From Xanthomonas campestris pv. phormiicola (lineage in GTDB: Bacteria > Pseudomonadota > Gammaproteobacteria > Xanthomonadales > Xanthomonadaceae), in assembly GCA_025666215.1 (NCBI GenBank), contig CP102593.1, forward strand, positions 2,741,001-2,805,000: 64,000 bases of DNA, given 5' to 3'. Shown piece by piece: positions 6,308 through 14,732 of this stretch. How positions within the stretch are numbered: the stretch's first letter is position 1; every line of letters starts with the position of its first letter. The notes under the pieces are model-generated. The model was not told the DNA's origin. It did no database searches and saw only the letters and a list, made by a program, of their open reading frames with translations. The translations under genes and the position numbers were made by a program.

Positions 6308-7635
6308 GCCTTTCTCGCGCCGGCCTGCTCTTCGCCTGTCTAGTGCTCGGCGCTTGCGCCCATGACCGGCGCAACGCTGCCGCCACACCTGCTGCTGCGG
6401 CGGCGGCAACCGCGAAGACACCGACCCTGGACGCCTCGCCGACGCTGGACAGCCAGCGCCAGATCGTGCTCGCCGTGGCCAATCCGATGGCCGCGCCGGG
6501 CCGCCACGCCGGCTCCAACCTGATCGGCTACGCCTCCTCCAGCTACTACGGCGCAGGCGCCCAGGCCGCCGGCATGCTCGATGCGTTGACCCGCCGCTAT
6601 GGCCTGCGCGCGGTGACCGGCTGGCCGATCAAGCCGCTCGGCCTGTACTGCGTGGTGCTGGAGCCGGCACCGGGGGTGCAACGCGACGCACTGCTCGCGG
6701 CGCTGGCCAAGGACGAACGCGTCGCCCTGTCGCAACCGTTGCAGGACTTCGCCACCTATGCCGACCCGGCGCCGCCGGCCACGCCGACGCCGCCGCTGCA
6801 CTACAACGATCCCTACGTGGACATGCAGCGCGGCTTCGTCGCCACCAATGCCGCCGCCGCACAGGCGCTGAGCCAGGGCCAGGGCGTGACCGTGGCCATC
6901 GTCGATACCGGCGTGGACACCGCGCATCCGGACCTGCAGGGCCGCCTGCGCGACGTGCGCGACCTGGTCGCCGCCGATCCTGCCGCGTTCAACCGCGACC
7001 ACCACGGCACCGAGGTCGCCGGGATCATCGCCGCCGGCAGCAACAACCATCTGGGCATCGTCGGCATGGCGCCCAAGGCCATGCTCGACGTGTACAAGGC
7101 CTGCTGGTACCCGCAGCGCGCCGGCGCCGGCGCCGGCTGCAATTCCTTCACCCTGGCCAAGGCGCTGGTCGCGATCGGCGACACCCGCACGCGCATCATC
7201 AACCTGAGCCTGGGCGGGCCGGCCGATCCGCTGCTGCGCAAGCTGCTCGAGCAGTTGCTGCGGCAGGGCCGCATCGTGGTCGCGGCGATGCCGCCGGACG
7301 GCCGCCTGGACGGCTTTCCCGACGGCACCCCGGGCGTGATCGTGGTACGCAGCAGCAGCGCCACCCCGTCGCCGCCGGGCGTGCTCAGCGCGCCCGGCGA
7401 GGACATTCTCACCACCCAGCCCAACGGCGCCTACGATTTCACTTCCGGCTCGTCGATGGCCACCGCCCACGTCAGCGGCGTGGTCGCGTTGCTGCTGTCG
7501 CTGGCGCCGCAGCTGGATGCGCGCAGCGTGCACGAGCTGCTGCGCCGGACCAGCCGGCAACGCGACGGCCTGCTGCAGGTGGATGCCGCCGCCGCGGTGC
7601 AGGCGCTGCCGCGCACCGCCACCACGGCGCGCTGA
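6304..7635 (+). CDS. Lipoprotein subtilisin-like (S8) serine protease
   Basis: A 443-residue protein with a lipobox ending at Cys18 (LVLGAC), a long Ala/Pro/Thr-rich linker and a subtilase domain from about residue 190. The triad is complete: Asp201 (VAIVDTGVD), His234 (HHGTEVAG) and Ser384 (GSSMATAHVSG). The N-terminal 20-160 part may act as a propeptide. Being tethered in the envelope and translationally coupled to the anti-sigma gene, it may process the periplasmic part of that anti-sigma factor or be a target-quality protease; neither is proven. It ends 11 bases before ccmC. Confidence 0.85.
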   Translation: MSLSRAGLLFACLVLGACAHDRRNAAATPAAAAAATAKTPTLDASPTLDSQRQIVLAVANPMAAPGRHAGSNLIGYASSSYYGAGAQAAGMLDALTRRYGLRAVTGWPIKPLGLYCVVLEPAPGVQRDALLAALAKDERVALSQPLQDFATYADPAPPATPTPPLHYNDPYVDMQRGFVATNAAAAQALSQGQGVTVAIVDTGVDTAHPDLQGRLRDVRDLVAADPAAFNRDHHGTEVAGIIAAGSNNHLGIVGMAPKAMLDVYKACWYPQRAGAGAGCNSFTLAKALVAIGDTRTRIINLSLGGPADPLLRKLLEQLLRQGRIVVAAMPPDGRLDGFPDGTPGVIVVRSSSATPSPPGVLSAPGEDILTTQPNGAYDFTSGSSMATAHVSGVVALLLSLAPQLDARSVHELLRRTSRQRDGLLQVDAAAAVQALPRTATTAR

Positions 7636-7646
7636 GCGCGGCGGCC

Positions 7647-8447
7647 ATGGCCAAGTGGATTCCGCAGTGGCTGCACCGGCTCGGCTCGCCGCCGACGTTC
7701 TACCGCATCGCCGGCACGATCCGCCCGTGGGCGCTGGGCGCGGCGCTGCTGCTTGGCGCGGTCGCGTTCTACGGCGGCCTGGTGCTGGCGCCGCCGGACT
7801 ACCAGCAACACGACGCCTACCGGATCATCTTCATCCACGTGCCCAGCGCCTGGATGAGCCTGTTCGTGTATGCCGCGATGGGCGCGGCCGGCTTCGTCGC
7901 CCTGGTGTGGCGGCTGAAGCTCGCCGAAGTGGCGTGCATGGCCTGCGCCTCGATCGGCGCGGCGTTCACCTTCATCACCCTGTGCACCGGCTCGCTGTGG
8001 GGCAAGCCGATGTGGGGCGCCTGGTGGACCTGGGACGCGCGGCTGACCTCGGAACTGGTGCTGCTGTTCCTGTACCTGGGCGTGATCGGCCTGTACCGCG
8101 CGATCGAGGATCCGCGCCAGGGCGCGCGCGCCGCCGCGCTGCTGGCGCTGGTCGGGCTGATCAACCTGCCGATCGTGCATTTCTCCGTGGTCTGGTGGAA
8201 CACCCTGCACCAGGGCTCGACCGTGCGCGTGCTGGGTCCGTCGAAGATGCCGCTGGCGATGCTGTGGCCGCTGCTGACCGCGGTGCTGGCGAGCAAGTGC
8301 TATTACCTGGCCAGCCTGCTCGGCCGCATGCGCACCGACCTGCTGGCGCTGGAGCGCGGCAAGGGCTGGGTGCGGGCGCTCGCCCTGGCCGCACACGCGC
8401 CGGCGCCGCTGCCGGAAGCGCGCCTGGCGGCGGAGCACGCGGCATGA
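7647..8447 (+). CDS. ccmC: Heme exporter protein CcmC
   Basis: A 266-residue protein with six hydrophobic helices and the heme-handling tryptophan-rich motif WWTWDAR at residues 126-132, flanked by the conserved His64 (FIHVP) and the His-containing IVHFSVVWWNTLHQG segment. CcmC presents heme to CcmE in System I cytochrome c maturation. It is normally preceded by ccmA and ccmB; here the previous gene is the subtilase of the ECF operon, only 11 bases upstream, so ccmC-I may be read from the ECF promoter. Its stop overlaps the start of ccmD. Confidence 0.93.
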   Translation: MAKWIPQWLHRLGSPPTFYRIAGTIRPWALGAALLLGAVAFYGGLVLAPPDYQQHDAYRIIFIHVPSAWMSLFVYAAMGAAGFVALVWRLKLAEVACMACASIGAAFTFITLCTGSLWGKPMWGAWWTWDARLTSELVLLFLYLGVIGLYRAIEDPRQGARAAALLALVGLINLPIVHFSVVWWNTLHQGSTVRVLGPSKMPLAMLWPLLTAVLASKCYYLASLLGRMRTDLLALERGKGWVRALALAAHAPAPLPEARLAAEHAA

Positions 8448-8662
8448 GCGGGTTCTGGGCGATGGGCGGCTACGCGGCCTACGTGTGGACCGCCTATGCG
8501 CTGTTCCTGCTGGTCCTGCTGCTGGACACGCTGCTGCCGCGCTGGCGGCAGCGGCGCCTGCTCGCCGACACGCGCGCCCAGTTGCTGCGCGAACAGGCGC
8601 GGCGCCAGCGCGGCGCCTCTTCTTCCCGCTTGCCCGGTAGCGCCGATGAATCCCACCCGTAA
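8444..8662 (+). CDS. ccmD: Heme exporter protein CcmD
   Basis: A 72-residue small membrane protein with one transmembrane helix (about residues 10-30, [18 protein letters not shown]) followed by an Arg-rich cytoplasmic tail, the usual shape of CcmD. It helps release holo-CcmE from CcmC. The ATG at 8444 overlaps the ccmC stop by four bases and the gene runs 17 bases into ccmE. At 72 residues it is at the usual length for the family. Confidence 0.85.
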   Translation: MSGFWAMGGYAAYVWTAYALFLLVLLLDTLLPRWRQRRLLADTRAQLLREQARRQRGASSSRLPGSADESHP

Positions 8663-9134
8663 GCGCCGCCTGCTGATCGTACTGCTGGTGCTGGGCGCCG
8701 CCGCGCTCGCCACCGGCCTGTTCGTGCTGGCCCTGCAGCACAACATCAGCTACCTGTTCACGCCCAGCCAGGTGCAGGCCGGCCAGGCCGACGGCTACCG
8801 CGTGTTCCGCCTCGGCGGCATGGTCAAGGCCGGCTCGATCCGGCGCAGCGCCGATTCGCTGCGGGTGGAGTTCACCGTGATCGACAAGTCCGGCGCCACC
8901 GCGGTCGCCTACACCGGGATCCTGCCCGACCTGTTCCGCGACAACCAAGCGGTGATCGCCACCGGTTCGCTGCACGGCGCCGCTTTCGTCGCCACCGAGG
9001 TGCTGGCCAAGCACGACGAGACCTACATGCCGCAGGAACTCAAGGACGCGATGGCGCAGGCCCACGCCGGGCGTACCGCGGCAGCGGTTTCCGCGTCGAT
9101 TTCTGCATCGCCCGCCAGGTCGGCGCCGCCATGA
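8646..9134 (+). CDS. ccmE: Heme chaperone CcmE
   Basis: A 162-residue protein with an N-terminal membrane anchor (residues 8-30) and a periplasmic beta-barrel domain. His123 in [11 protein letters not shown] is the residue that binds heme covalently in the family, and the following Tyr127 is the usual axial ligand. It carries heme from CcmC to CcmF. The start at 8646 lies inside the 3' end of ccmD in another frame, typical of this operon. The C-terminus after residue 135 is Ala/Ser-rich and probably flexible. Confidence 0.93.
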   Translation: MNPTRKRRLLIVLLVLGAAALATGLFVLALQHNISYLFTPSQVQAGQADGYRVFRLGGMVKAGSIRRSADSLRVEFTVIDKSGATAVAYTGILPDLFRDNQAVIATGSLHGAAFVATEVLAKHDETYMPQELKDAMAQAHAGRTAAAVSASISASPARSAPP

Positions 9135-9192
9135 CGCGGGCACCGCAGTGCCGCGCCGCGCTGCGCCGGCCGCGCTCGGGCGCACGGCTGCA

Positions 9193-11178
9193 ATGACCGC
9201 GGAACTGGCCCAGCTCGCGCTGATCCTGGCCCTGCTGCTGGCGCTGGCACAGGGGCTGCTGCCGCTGCTCGGCGCCTGGCGCGGCGATGGCGCGCTGATG
9301 GCGGTGGCGCGGCCCGCTGCGTATGCGCAGGCGCTGTTCGCCTGGCTGGCCTTCGCCCTGCTCGCCCATGCGCTGCTGCGCCTGGATTTCTCGGTGCGCT
9401 ACGTGGCCGCCAACGCCAACCTGGCGCAGCCCTGGTACTACCGGCTGGCCGCGGTATGGGGCGCGCACGAAGGCTCGCTGCTGCTGTGGATCGCCATCCT
9501 TGATCTGTGGACGCTGCTGCTGGCGCGCAGCAGCCGGCACCTGCCGGAGGCGTTCGCCGCGCGCGTGCTGGGCGTGCTCGGCCTGATCGCCGCCGGCTTC
9601 CTGGCGTTCGTGCTGTTCACCTCCAATCCGTTCGCGCGGCTGTCGCCGATGCCGCTGGACGGCAACGAACTCAACCCGGTGCTGCAGGATCCGGGCATGG
9701 TGTTGCACCCGCCGGTGCTCTACACCGGCTACGTCGGCTTCTCGGTCGCCTTCGCCTTCGCCATCGCCGCCCTGCTCGGCGGCGAACAGCAGCAGGCCTG
9801 GGTGCGCTGGGCGCGGCCGTGGACCAACGTCGCCTGGGGCTTCCTCACCGCCGGCATCGTCGCCGGCAGCTGGTGGGCGTATGCCGAACTGGGCTGGGGC
9901 GGCTGGTGGTTCTGGGATCCGGTGGAGAACGCCAGCTTCATGCCGTGGCTGGTCGGCGCGGCGCTGATCCACACCCAGGCGGTCACCGAGAAGCGCGGCG
10001 CGCTCGGCGCCTGGACCCTGCTGCTGTCGATCCTGGCGTTCTCGCTGTCCTTGCTGGGCACCTTCCTGGTGCGCTCGGGCGTGCTGACCTCGGTGCACGC
10101 CTTCGCCGCCGACCCGCGCCGCGGCCTGTACATCCTCGGCTTCCTGATCGTGGCGGTCGGCGGCGCGCTGCTGCTGTACGCGCTGCGCGCGCCGCGGCTG
10201 GCCGCCGGCAAGCCGTTCGCGGCGCTGTCGCGGGAAACCGCGATCCTGGTCGGCAACCTGATGCTGACCGTGGCCGCGGCGATGGTGCTGCTGGGCACGC
10301 TGTTCCCGCTGCTCGGCGATGCGCTGAAGCTGGGCAAGGTGTCGGTCGGCCCGCCCTACTTCGGCCTGCTGTTCCCGCTGCTGATGCTGCCGGTGGTGCT
10401 GCTGCTGCCGTTCGGCCCGTATCTGCGCTGGGGCCGGACCGAGGCGGGCGCGCTGCAGGCGGTGGCCGCGCGCGCCGGCCTGGCCGCACTGGCCTGCGCG
10501 CTGCTCGCCTTCGTGCTGACCGAAGGGTCGGCACGCGCGGTCGCCGGCGTCGCCGCCGCGGTGTGGATCGGCGTCGGCACCGCGCTGTATGCCTGCAAAC
10601 GCCTGCGCGACGCGCCGCGCGGCCGCCGCTTCCCCGCTGAGCTGGCCGGCATGCTGCTGGCCCATGCCGGCGTGGCGGTGTTCGTGGCCGGCGTGCTGCT
10701 GTCGGACAGCCTGTCGATCGAGCGCGACGTGCGCCTGGCGCCCGGGCAAAGCGAACAGATCGGCGGCTACGCGTTCCGCTTCGACGGCGTGCGCATGCTC
10801 GACGGCCCCAACTGGAAGGCCGAGCAAGGCACGCTGACGGTGAGCCGCGACGGTGCGGCGGTGGCGGTGCTGCATCCGCAGAAGCGCCTGTATTCCAGCG
10901 AGCGGATCCAGACCGAGGCGGCGATCGATGCCGGCGTCGTCCGCGATCTGTACGTCGCGCTGGGCGAGCCGATGGACGACCAGCACATCGAGAACGCCTG
11001 GACCCTGCGCCTGTACTACAAACCCTTCATCCGCTGGATCTGGCTGGGCGGCCTGCTGATGATGCTGGGCGGTTTCGTCAGCGCCTGCGCGCGCCGGCTG
11101 CGTGCGCCGCACCCGGTCGCACCCGGCGCCGAGCTTGCCGCGCCGGTCGCCACGACCGCATCGGCGATACCGCCATGA
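9193..11178 (+). CDS. ccmF: Cytochrome c heme lyase subunit CcmF
   Basis: A 661-residue multi-spanning membrane protein. The tryptophan-rich heme motif WGGWWFWDPVEN is at residues 235-246, and conserved periplasmic His residues (for example in LHPPVLYTGYVG at 171-182) fit the b-heme and substrate-heme ligands of CcmF. It joins heme from CcmE to the CxxCH cysteines of apocytochromes. I start at the ATG at 9193 (MTAELAQLAL), because the upstream ATG at 9148 adds 15 Arg/Ala-rich residues unlike the family. The stop overlaps ccmG by four bases. Confidence 0.93.
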   Translation: MTAELAQLALILALLLALAQGLLPLLGAWRGDGALMAVARPAAYAQALFAWLAFALLAHALLRLDFSVRYVAANANLAQPWYYRLAAVWGAHEGSLLLWIAILDLWTLLLARSSRHLPEAFAARVLGVLGLIAAGFLAFVLFTSNPFARLSPMPLDGNELNPVLQDPGMVLHPPVLYTGYVGFSVAFAFAIAALLGGEQQQAWVRWARPWTNVAWGFLTAGIVAGSWWAYAELGWGGWWFWDPVENASFMPWLVGAALIHTQAVTEKRGALGAWTLLLSILAFSLSLLGTFLVRSGVLTSVHAFAADPRRGLYILGFLIVAVGGALLLYALRAPRLAAGKPFAALSRETAILVGNLMLTVAAAMVLLGTLFPLLGDALKLGKVSVGPPYFGLLFPLLMLPVVLLLPFGPYLRWGRTEAGALQAVAARAGLAALACALLAFVLTEGSARAVAGVAAAVWIGVGTALYACKRLRDAPRGRRFPAELAGMLLAHAGVAVFVAGVLLSDSLSIERDVRLAPGQSEQIGGYAFRFDGVRMLDGPNWKAEQGTLTVSRDGAAVAVLHPQKRLYSSERIQTEAAIDAGVVRDLYVALGEPMDDQHIENAWTLRLYYKPFIRWIWLGGLLMMLGGFVSACARRLRAPHPVAPGAELAAPVATTASAIPP

Positions 11179-11717
11179 GCCGGCTGCTGCCCCTGCTCGG
11201 TTTCCTGCTGCTGGCCGCGCTGTTCGGTTTCGGCATCTACTGGAGCCGCGCGCACGACCCGCGCGAGGTGCCCTCGCCGCTGATCGGCAAACCGGCGCCG
11301 GCGTTCTCGCTGCCGCGCCTGGACGATCCCGCGCAACGCGCCGGCAGCGCCGAATTGCGCGGCCGCCCGTACCTGCTCAACGTGTTCGGCAGCTGGTGCC
11401 TGGCCTGCGGCGAGGAGCATCCTGTGCTGCTGGCGCACGCCAACGACCTCGGCGTCGCACTGATCGGCTACGCCTACAAGGACGACCCGCGCGACGCGCG
11501 CGCCTGGCTCGCGCAGCGCGGCAATCCGTATGCGCTGGTGGTGGTCGATCAGGACGGACAGCGCGCGATCGACTTCGGTGTCTACGGCGCCCCCGAGACC
11601 TTCCTGATCGACGCCCAGGGGGTGATCCGCTACAAGCATGTCGGCGTGCTGACCGCTGCGGTGATCGCCGATGAACTGCGCCCGGCGATCGCCGCGCTGG
11701 AGGGAGCACGACGATGA
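11175..11717 (+). CDS. ccmG: Cytochrome c biogenesis thiol:disulfide oxidoreductase CcmG/DsbE
   Basis: A 180-residue thioredoxin-fold protein with an N-terminal anchor (residues 4-22) and the redox motif WCLACGEEH, cysteines at 75 and 78. The variant residues between the cysteines (LA) differ from the common PT/VS but the family allows variation. The cis-Pro motif GAPETFLID and the DsbE-type insertion are visible. It keeps apocytochrome cysteines reduced for heme attachment together with CcmH. The gene overlaps both neighbours by four bases. Confidence 0.9.
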   Translation: MSRLLPLLGFLLLAALFGFGIYWSRAHDPREVPSPLIGKPAPAFSLPRLDDPAQRAGSAELRGRPYLLNVFGSWCLACGEEHPVLLAHANDLGVALIGYAYKDDPRDARAWLAQRGNPYALVVVDQDGQRAIDFGVYGAPETFLIDAQGVIRYKHVGVLTAAVIADELRPAIAALEGARR

Positions 11718-12193
11718 GCGGAGCGGACCCGCGCAATCGGTGCAGCCGGCAATGGGCCATGCCCTGGCAACTGCTGCTGTTGCTGCTGCTCGCCCATGCG
11801 CTGCCGGCGGCGGCGCAGGCGGTGGATCCGCTGCCGTTCCGGGATCGGCAGCAGGAGCAGCGTTTCCAGCACCTGACCGCGCAATTGCGCTGCCTGGTCT
11901 GCCAGAACGAGAACCTGGCCGACTCCAACGCGACGCTGGCGCGCGACCTGCGCCACCAGGTGTTCGCGCAATTGCAGGCCGGCCGCAGCGATGCGCAGAT
12001 CAGGCAGTACATGGTCGATCGCTATTCCCGGTTCGTGCTCTACGACCCGCCGCTGGCGCCCGACACCTGGCTGCTGTGGTTCGGTCCGCTGCTGTTCCTG
12101 CTCGGTGGCGCGGCCCTGGTCGTGGCCACGCTGCGGCGCCGGGCTGCCGCAGCGCAAGTCCCTGCGCAACAGGAGCCGGAAGAACAATGGTGA
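11714..12193 (+). CDS. ccmH: Cytochrome c maturation protein CcmH
   Basis: A 159-residue protein with a signal sequence, the redox motif LRCLVCQN (Cys60 and Cys63) and a C-terminal transmembrane helix (about 115-137). It reduces or positions the cysteines of apocytochromes for the CcmF/CcmI lyase complex. The signal segment is preceded by 14 residues containing several charged residues; a later start at Met16 is possible. The next gene starts seven bases before this stop. Confidence 0.9.
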   Translation: MSGADPRNRCSRQWAMPWQLLLLLLLAHALPAAAQAVDPLPFRDRQQEQRFQHLTAQLRCLVCQNENLADSNATLARDLRHQVFAQLQAGRSDAQIRQYMVDRYSRFVLYDPPLAPDTWLLWFGPLLFLLGGAALVVATLRRRAAAAQVPAQQEPEEQW

Positions 12194-12843
12194 GCGCCGG
12201 CTTCTGCATCGCCGCCACGTTGATGGTGGCCGTCGCATTGAGCGCCTTGCTATGGCCGCTGCTGCGCCGGCATCCGGGCGCACGCAGGCGGCGGCTGACC
12301 GCCGCGGCGCTGCTGGCGGCGACGCTGCCGCTGGCCAGTGCCGGCCTGTACCTGCTGGTCGGCGACCCGGCCGCGCTCGCCGGCGTTCCCGTGCAGGCCG
12401 CACCCGCGCCCGATCCGGGCGTGGCGCAGCGGGCACTGCAGCAATGGCTGGACCAGGCCGCGGCGGCAGTGCAGGCGAAGCGCAGCGGCGAGGCACGCGA
12501 CGCCTACGCGCAGGCGCTGCGGATCGAGCCGGACAACAGCGAGGCGATGCTCGGCTGGGTCGAGGCGGACATGGCCGGGCGGCGCGACTTCGCCGTCGGC
12601 AGCACCGCGCACGGCATGCTCGAGCGCGTGCTCGCGCAGCAGCCGGACAACCAGCGTGCCCTGTGGATGCTGGGGATCGGCGAATTCCAGCAGCACCGCT
12701 ACGCCAACGCCGCGGCGCACTGGCGGCACCTGCTCGGCCTGCTGCCCGATGCGTCGCCGCTGCGCGAGGCAGTGACGCAAAAGATCGCCGCCGCCGAGGC
12801 GATGGCCGCAGCGCCTGATGCAGCGCCCGCCGCGGCGCGCTGA
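12187..12843 (+). CDS. ccmI: Cytochrome c maturation protein CcmI (TPR)
   Basis: A 218-residue protein with two N-terminal membrane helices (about residues 4-20 and 36-54) and a periplasmic C-terminal part with TPR-like helices (SGEARDAYAQALRIEPDN, QRALWMLGIGEFQQHRY). CcmI captures the C-terminal helix of apocytochromes for the heme lyase. It is shorter than enterobacterial CcmH-CcmI fusions and lacks a long C-terminal domain, as is common in gamma-proteobacteria with separate genes. It is the last gene of the ccm run and overlaps ccmH. Confidence 0.85.
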   Translation: MVSAGFCIAATLMVAVALSALLWPLLRRHPGARRRRLTAAALLAATLPLASAGLYLLVGDPAALAGVPVQAAPAPDPGVAQRALQQWLDQAAAAVQAKRSGEARDAYAQALRIEPDNSEAMLGWVEADMAGRRDFAVGSTAHGMLERVLAQQPDNQRALWMLGIGEFQQHRYANAAAHWRHLLGLLPDASPLREAVTQKIAAAEAMAAAPDAAPAAAR

Positions 12844-12936
12844 CGCGCCATTGCTGGCGCGATCTGTCGCACGGTCCCGGCATCCAGATGCCGCCCGCGC
12901 TACCCTTCATCGTTCAACGAGAGAGCGAGCCGCACT

Positions 12937-13961
12937 GTGCAGCACCCCATGCCGGTTTCCCCGAACAGCCCGAACAAGCGCGTCTATCCAATCAGGCCGA
13001 CGGCAAGCAAGCTCGGCGTCTGCGGCCTGGTGTTGACCGCGTTGATCGCGACCTGCCTCTGGCCGCGCGACGCGACGGCGAAGGTCGCGATGACGCCGGG
13101 CATCACCGGGCACCTGCTGGTCCCCGTGTTCGTCAACGGCAAGGGCCCCTACAACTTCATGCTCGACACCGGCGCCGACACCAGCGCGGTCTATGCCTGG
13201 TTCGCGTCGCAACAGCGTCTGCCCTCCGGCAAGACCGCGACCATCAGCGGCGCGACCGGGGATGTAGAGGAAACGACGACGCGGCTAGAGTCGCTCTCGC
13301 TGGACGGCAGGGCGATCCATCATCTCGACGTGGACACCCTTCCCGACCGGACCGACGGTGTGAAGATCGCGGGAATCGTCGGCGCCGATCTGCTGATGGA
13401 GCGCCTGACGGTGATGGACACGGCGTCGGCGCCGATCTGCTGATGGAGCGCCTGACGGTGATGGACACGGGCTGCGAGACCGTCGCGCTGCTGCCGCGCA
13501 GCATGCAGGCGGCACGGCTCGCCGGAGGCAGCGCGACCCTGATCGAGGCGGGTTCGATCAGAAACGGCAAGCAATTGACATTGCCGGTCACTGTCAACGG
13601 CGTGGCCGGCGTGGCGACGCTCGACAGCGGCGCCCGCTCGTCCATGATCAACACCACCTTCGCCAACGCCGCACGGATCGATCCCGGCTCGAGCGCGTTC
13701 CGCGACGGCCCGCCCGCGCGTGGTGCCGTCCAGACGCCCATCCCTTCGCGCATCGGCCCGATCGGCACAGTGCGCTTTGCGGGATCGACCCAGCGCAACG
13801 TCGTGGCGCGCGTCGTCGACCTGCCGGTGTTCGACGATGCCGGATACGCCAACGGGCACGCGTTCAACATCGGCGTGGACATGCTCCACGCCATGCGCAT
13901 CACGCTCGATTACAGTGCGCGCCGGGTATGGATCGGCCCGTCACGCTGTGTTGCCAAGTGA
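12937..13961 (+). pseudogene. Retropepsin-like aspartyl protease, frameshifted by a 47-bp tandem duplication
   Basis: The frame from ATG 12937 gives a signal-anchor-like stretch and the first active-site motif LDTGADTSAVY, then stops at 13443. The rest, including a second aspartyl motif (LDSGARSSM) and FNIGVDMLHAMRITLDY, continues in another frame to 13961. Between them a 47-base unit is exactly duplicated (13377-13423 and 13424-13470). Forty-seven is not a multiple of three; removing one copy restores a single 325-residue frame. The intact family would be an envelope retropepsin/clan AA aspartic protease with two lobes. The lesion looks recent because the copies are identical. Confidence 0.85.
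13377..13470. repeat. Perfect 47-bp tandem duplication
   Basis: Unit 13377-13423 equals unit 13424-13470 base for base; flanking bases differ (t at 13376 versus g at 13423). The duplication disrupts the aspartyl protease frame. It could arise by slipped replication and could revert the same way, or be an assembly artefact. Confidence 0.95.
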
Positions 13962-13985
13962 GCAGCCGGGCCTGATTCCAGTTCA

Positions 13986-14015
13986 TGCCAGGCGTTCGAT
14001 TGCCAGGCGTTCGAT
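13986..14015. repeat. 15-bp tandem repeat (2 copies)
   Basis: TGCCAGGCGTTCGAT is present twice in immediate succession, 25 bases after the broken aspartyl protease gene. It is the second small tandem duplication within 650 bases. Confidence 0.85.
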
Positions 14016-14292
14016 GGATGCTGCAAACCCAGCCCTATCCCACAGCTGCCGCGGCGGTGTCCGCGCAACCTGCAGCAATGGCCGCTACCGCCGTCGCTGG
14101 CGCTTAGAGGCCGGCACATTCGCCTCGAGACGCTTGCCGGCGCCGTGGCCTGGAATGCCGCGTCTGCTGGCTGCGGCCACGGCACCAGGTACCGCAGGAA
14201 GGTTCGATCACCATGGCCGCCGATCAGCCGGCCAACGCCCGGGCGGACGTTGCGCTGCTCGCCCTGGCGGAGCATTGCGCAGCAAATACGGG

Positions 14293-14305
14293 AATGCGTA
14301 TCATT
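14293..14305 (+). promoter_or_regulatory. Putative Fur box
   Basis: AATGCGTATCATT matches 10 of 13 positions of the core of the Fur consensus (AATGATAATCATT) and is symmetric in its outer AATG/CATT. It lies 80 bases before the DUF3649 gene, whose operon contains an iron-uptake-type PepSY membrane protein, so iron control is likely. Confidence 0.5.
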
Positions 14306-14384
14306 AACTCGTTCGGCAGGATTCATCGCCGCCACGCTCCTGCCTAGCCCGATGCCAAGCCGGTGCCTCTCCCGACAGGCTTCC

Positions 14385-14732
14385 ATGCATCCAGTTGCGC
14401 CCGCCCCGCTGCGCGATCCACGCGCCCCGCGCCCGCCCGCCGCCTCGCGGCGTCCATTGCCGCCCTGGCTGGGCGTGCTGACGCGCAGCCTGGCGGCGAT
14501 CTTCGGCGGCTATGCGCTGGCCGCGGCGACCTCCGCGCTGCTGCCCTTGCTGTGGCCAAGCCTGCGCGCGCAGGCCGTGCTCAGCGGCATGATGCTGGGC
14601 ATCCTGGTCTGCGCCTGCACCGCGTTGTGGGCGTTCGCCGCGCGCAGCGCCGCCCGCGCCTGGCTGGGGATCGTCGCGGTGCTGGCGCCGATGGCCCTGG
14701 CCATCGCCTGGCTGCCGCAGCACGCGCCATGA
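14385..14732 (+). CDS. DUF3649 family small membrane protein
   Basis: A 115-residue protein with three hydrophobic helices after a Pro/Arg-rich N-terminus. The arrangement VLTRSLAAIFGGYALAAA and LWAFAARSAARAW fits the DUF3649 family, small inner-membrane proteins usually encoded before PepSY-helix proteins near siderophore receptor genes. The stop overlaps the next start by four bases. No biochemical role is known; context suggests help in iron release or transport at the inner membrane. Confidence 0.75.
   Translation: MHPVAPAPLRDPRAPRPPAASRRPLPPWLGVLTRSLAAIFGGYALAAATSALLPLLWPSLRAQAVLSGMMLGILVCACTALWAFAARSAARAWLGIVAVLAPMALAIAWLPQHAP

Larger units (their letters stand above)
13962..14384. other. 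Gene-free stretch with a short tandem repeat and a Fur-like box
   Basis: No convincing gene lies here on either strand. It holds two copies of TGCCAGGCGTTCGAT in tandem (13986-14015), and near its right end an AT-richer block with a Fur-like palindrome (14293-14305) serving the next operon. Confidence 0.6.

Noticed and set aside
13377..13470. Programmed ribosomal frameshift in the aspartyl protease gene
   Set aside because: There is no slippery heptamer, and the exact tandem duplication fully explains the frame change.
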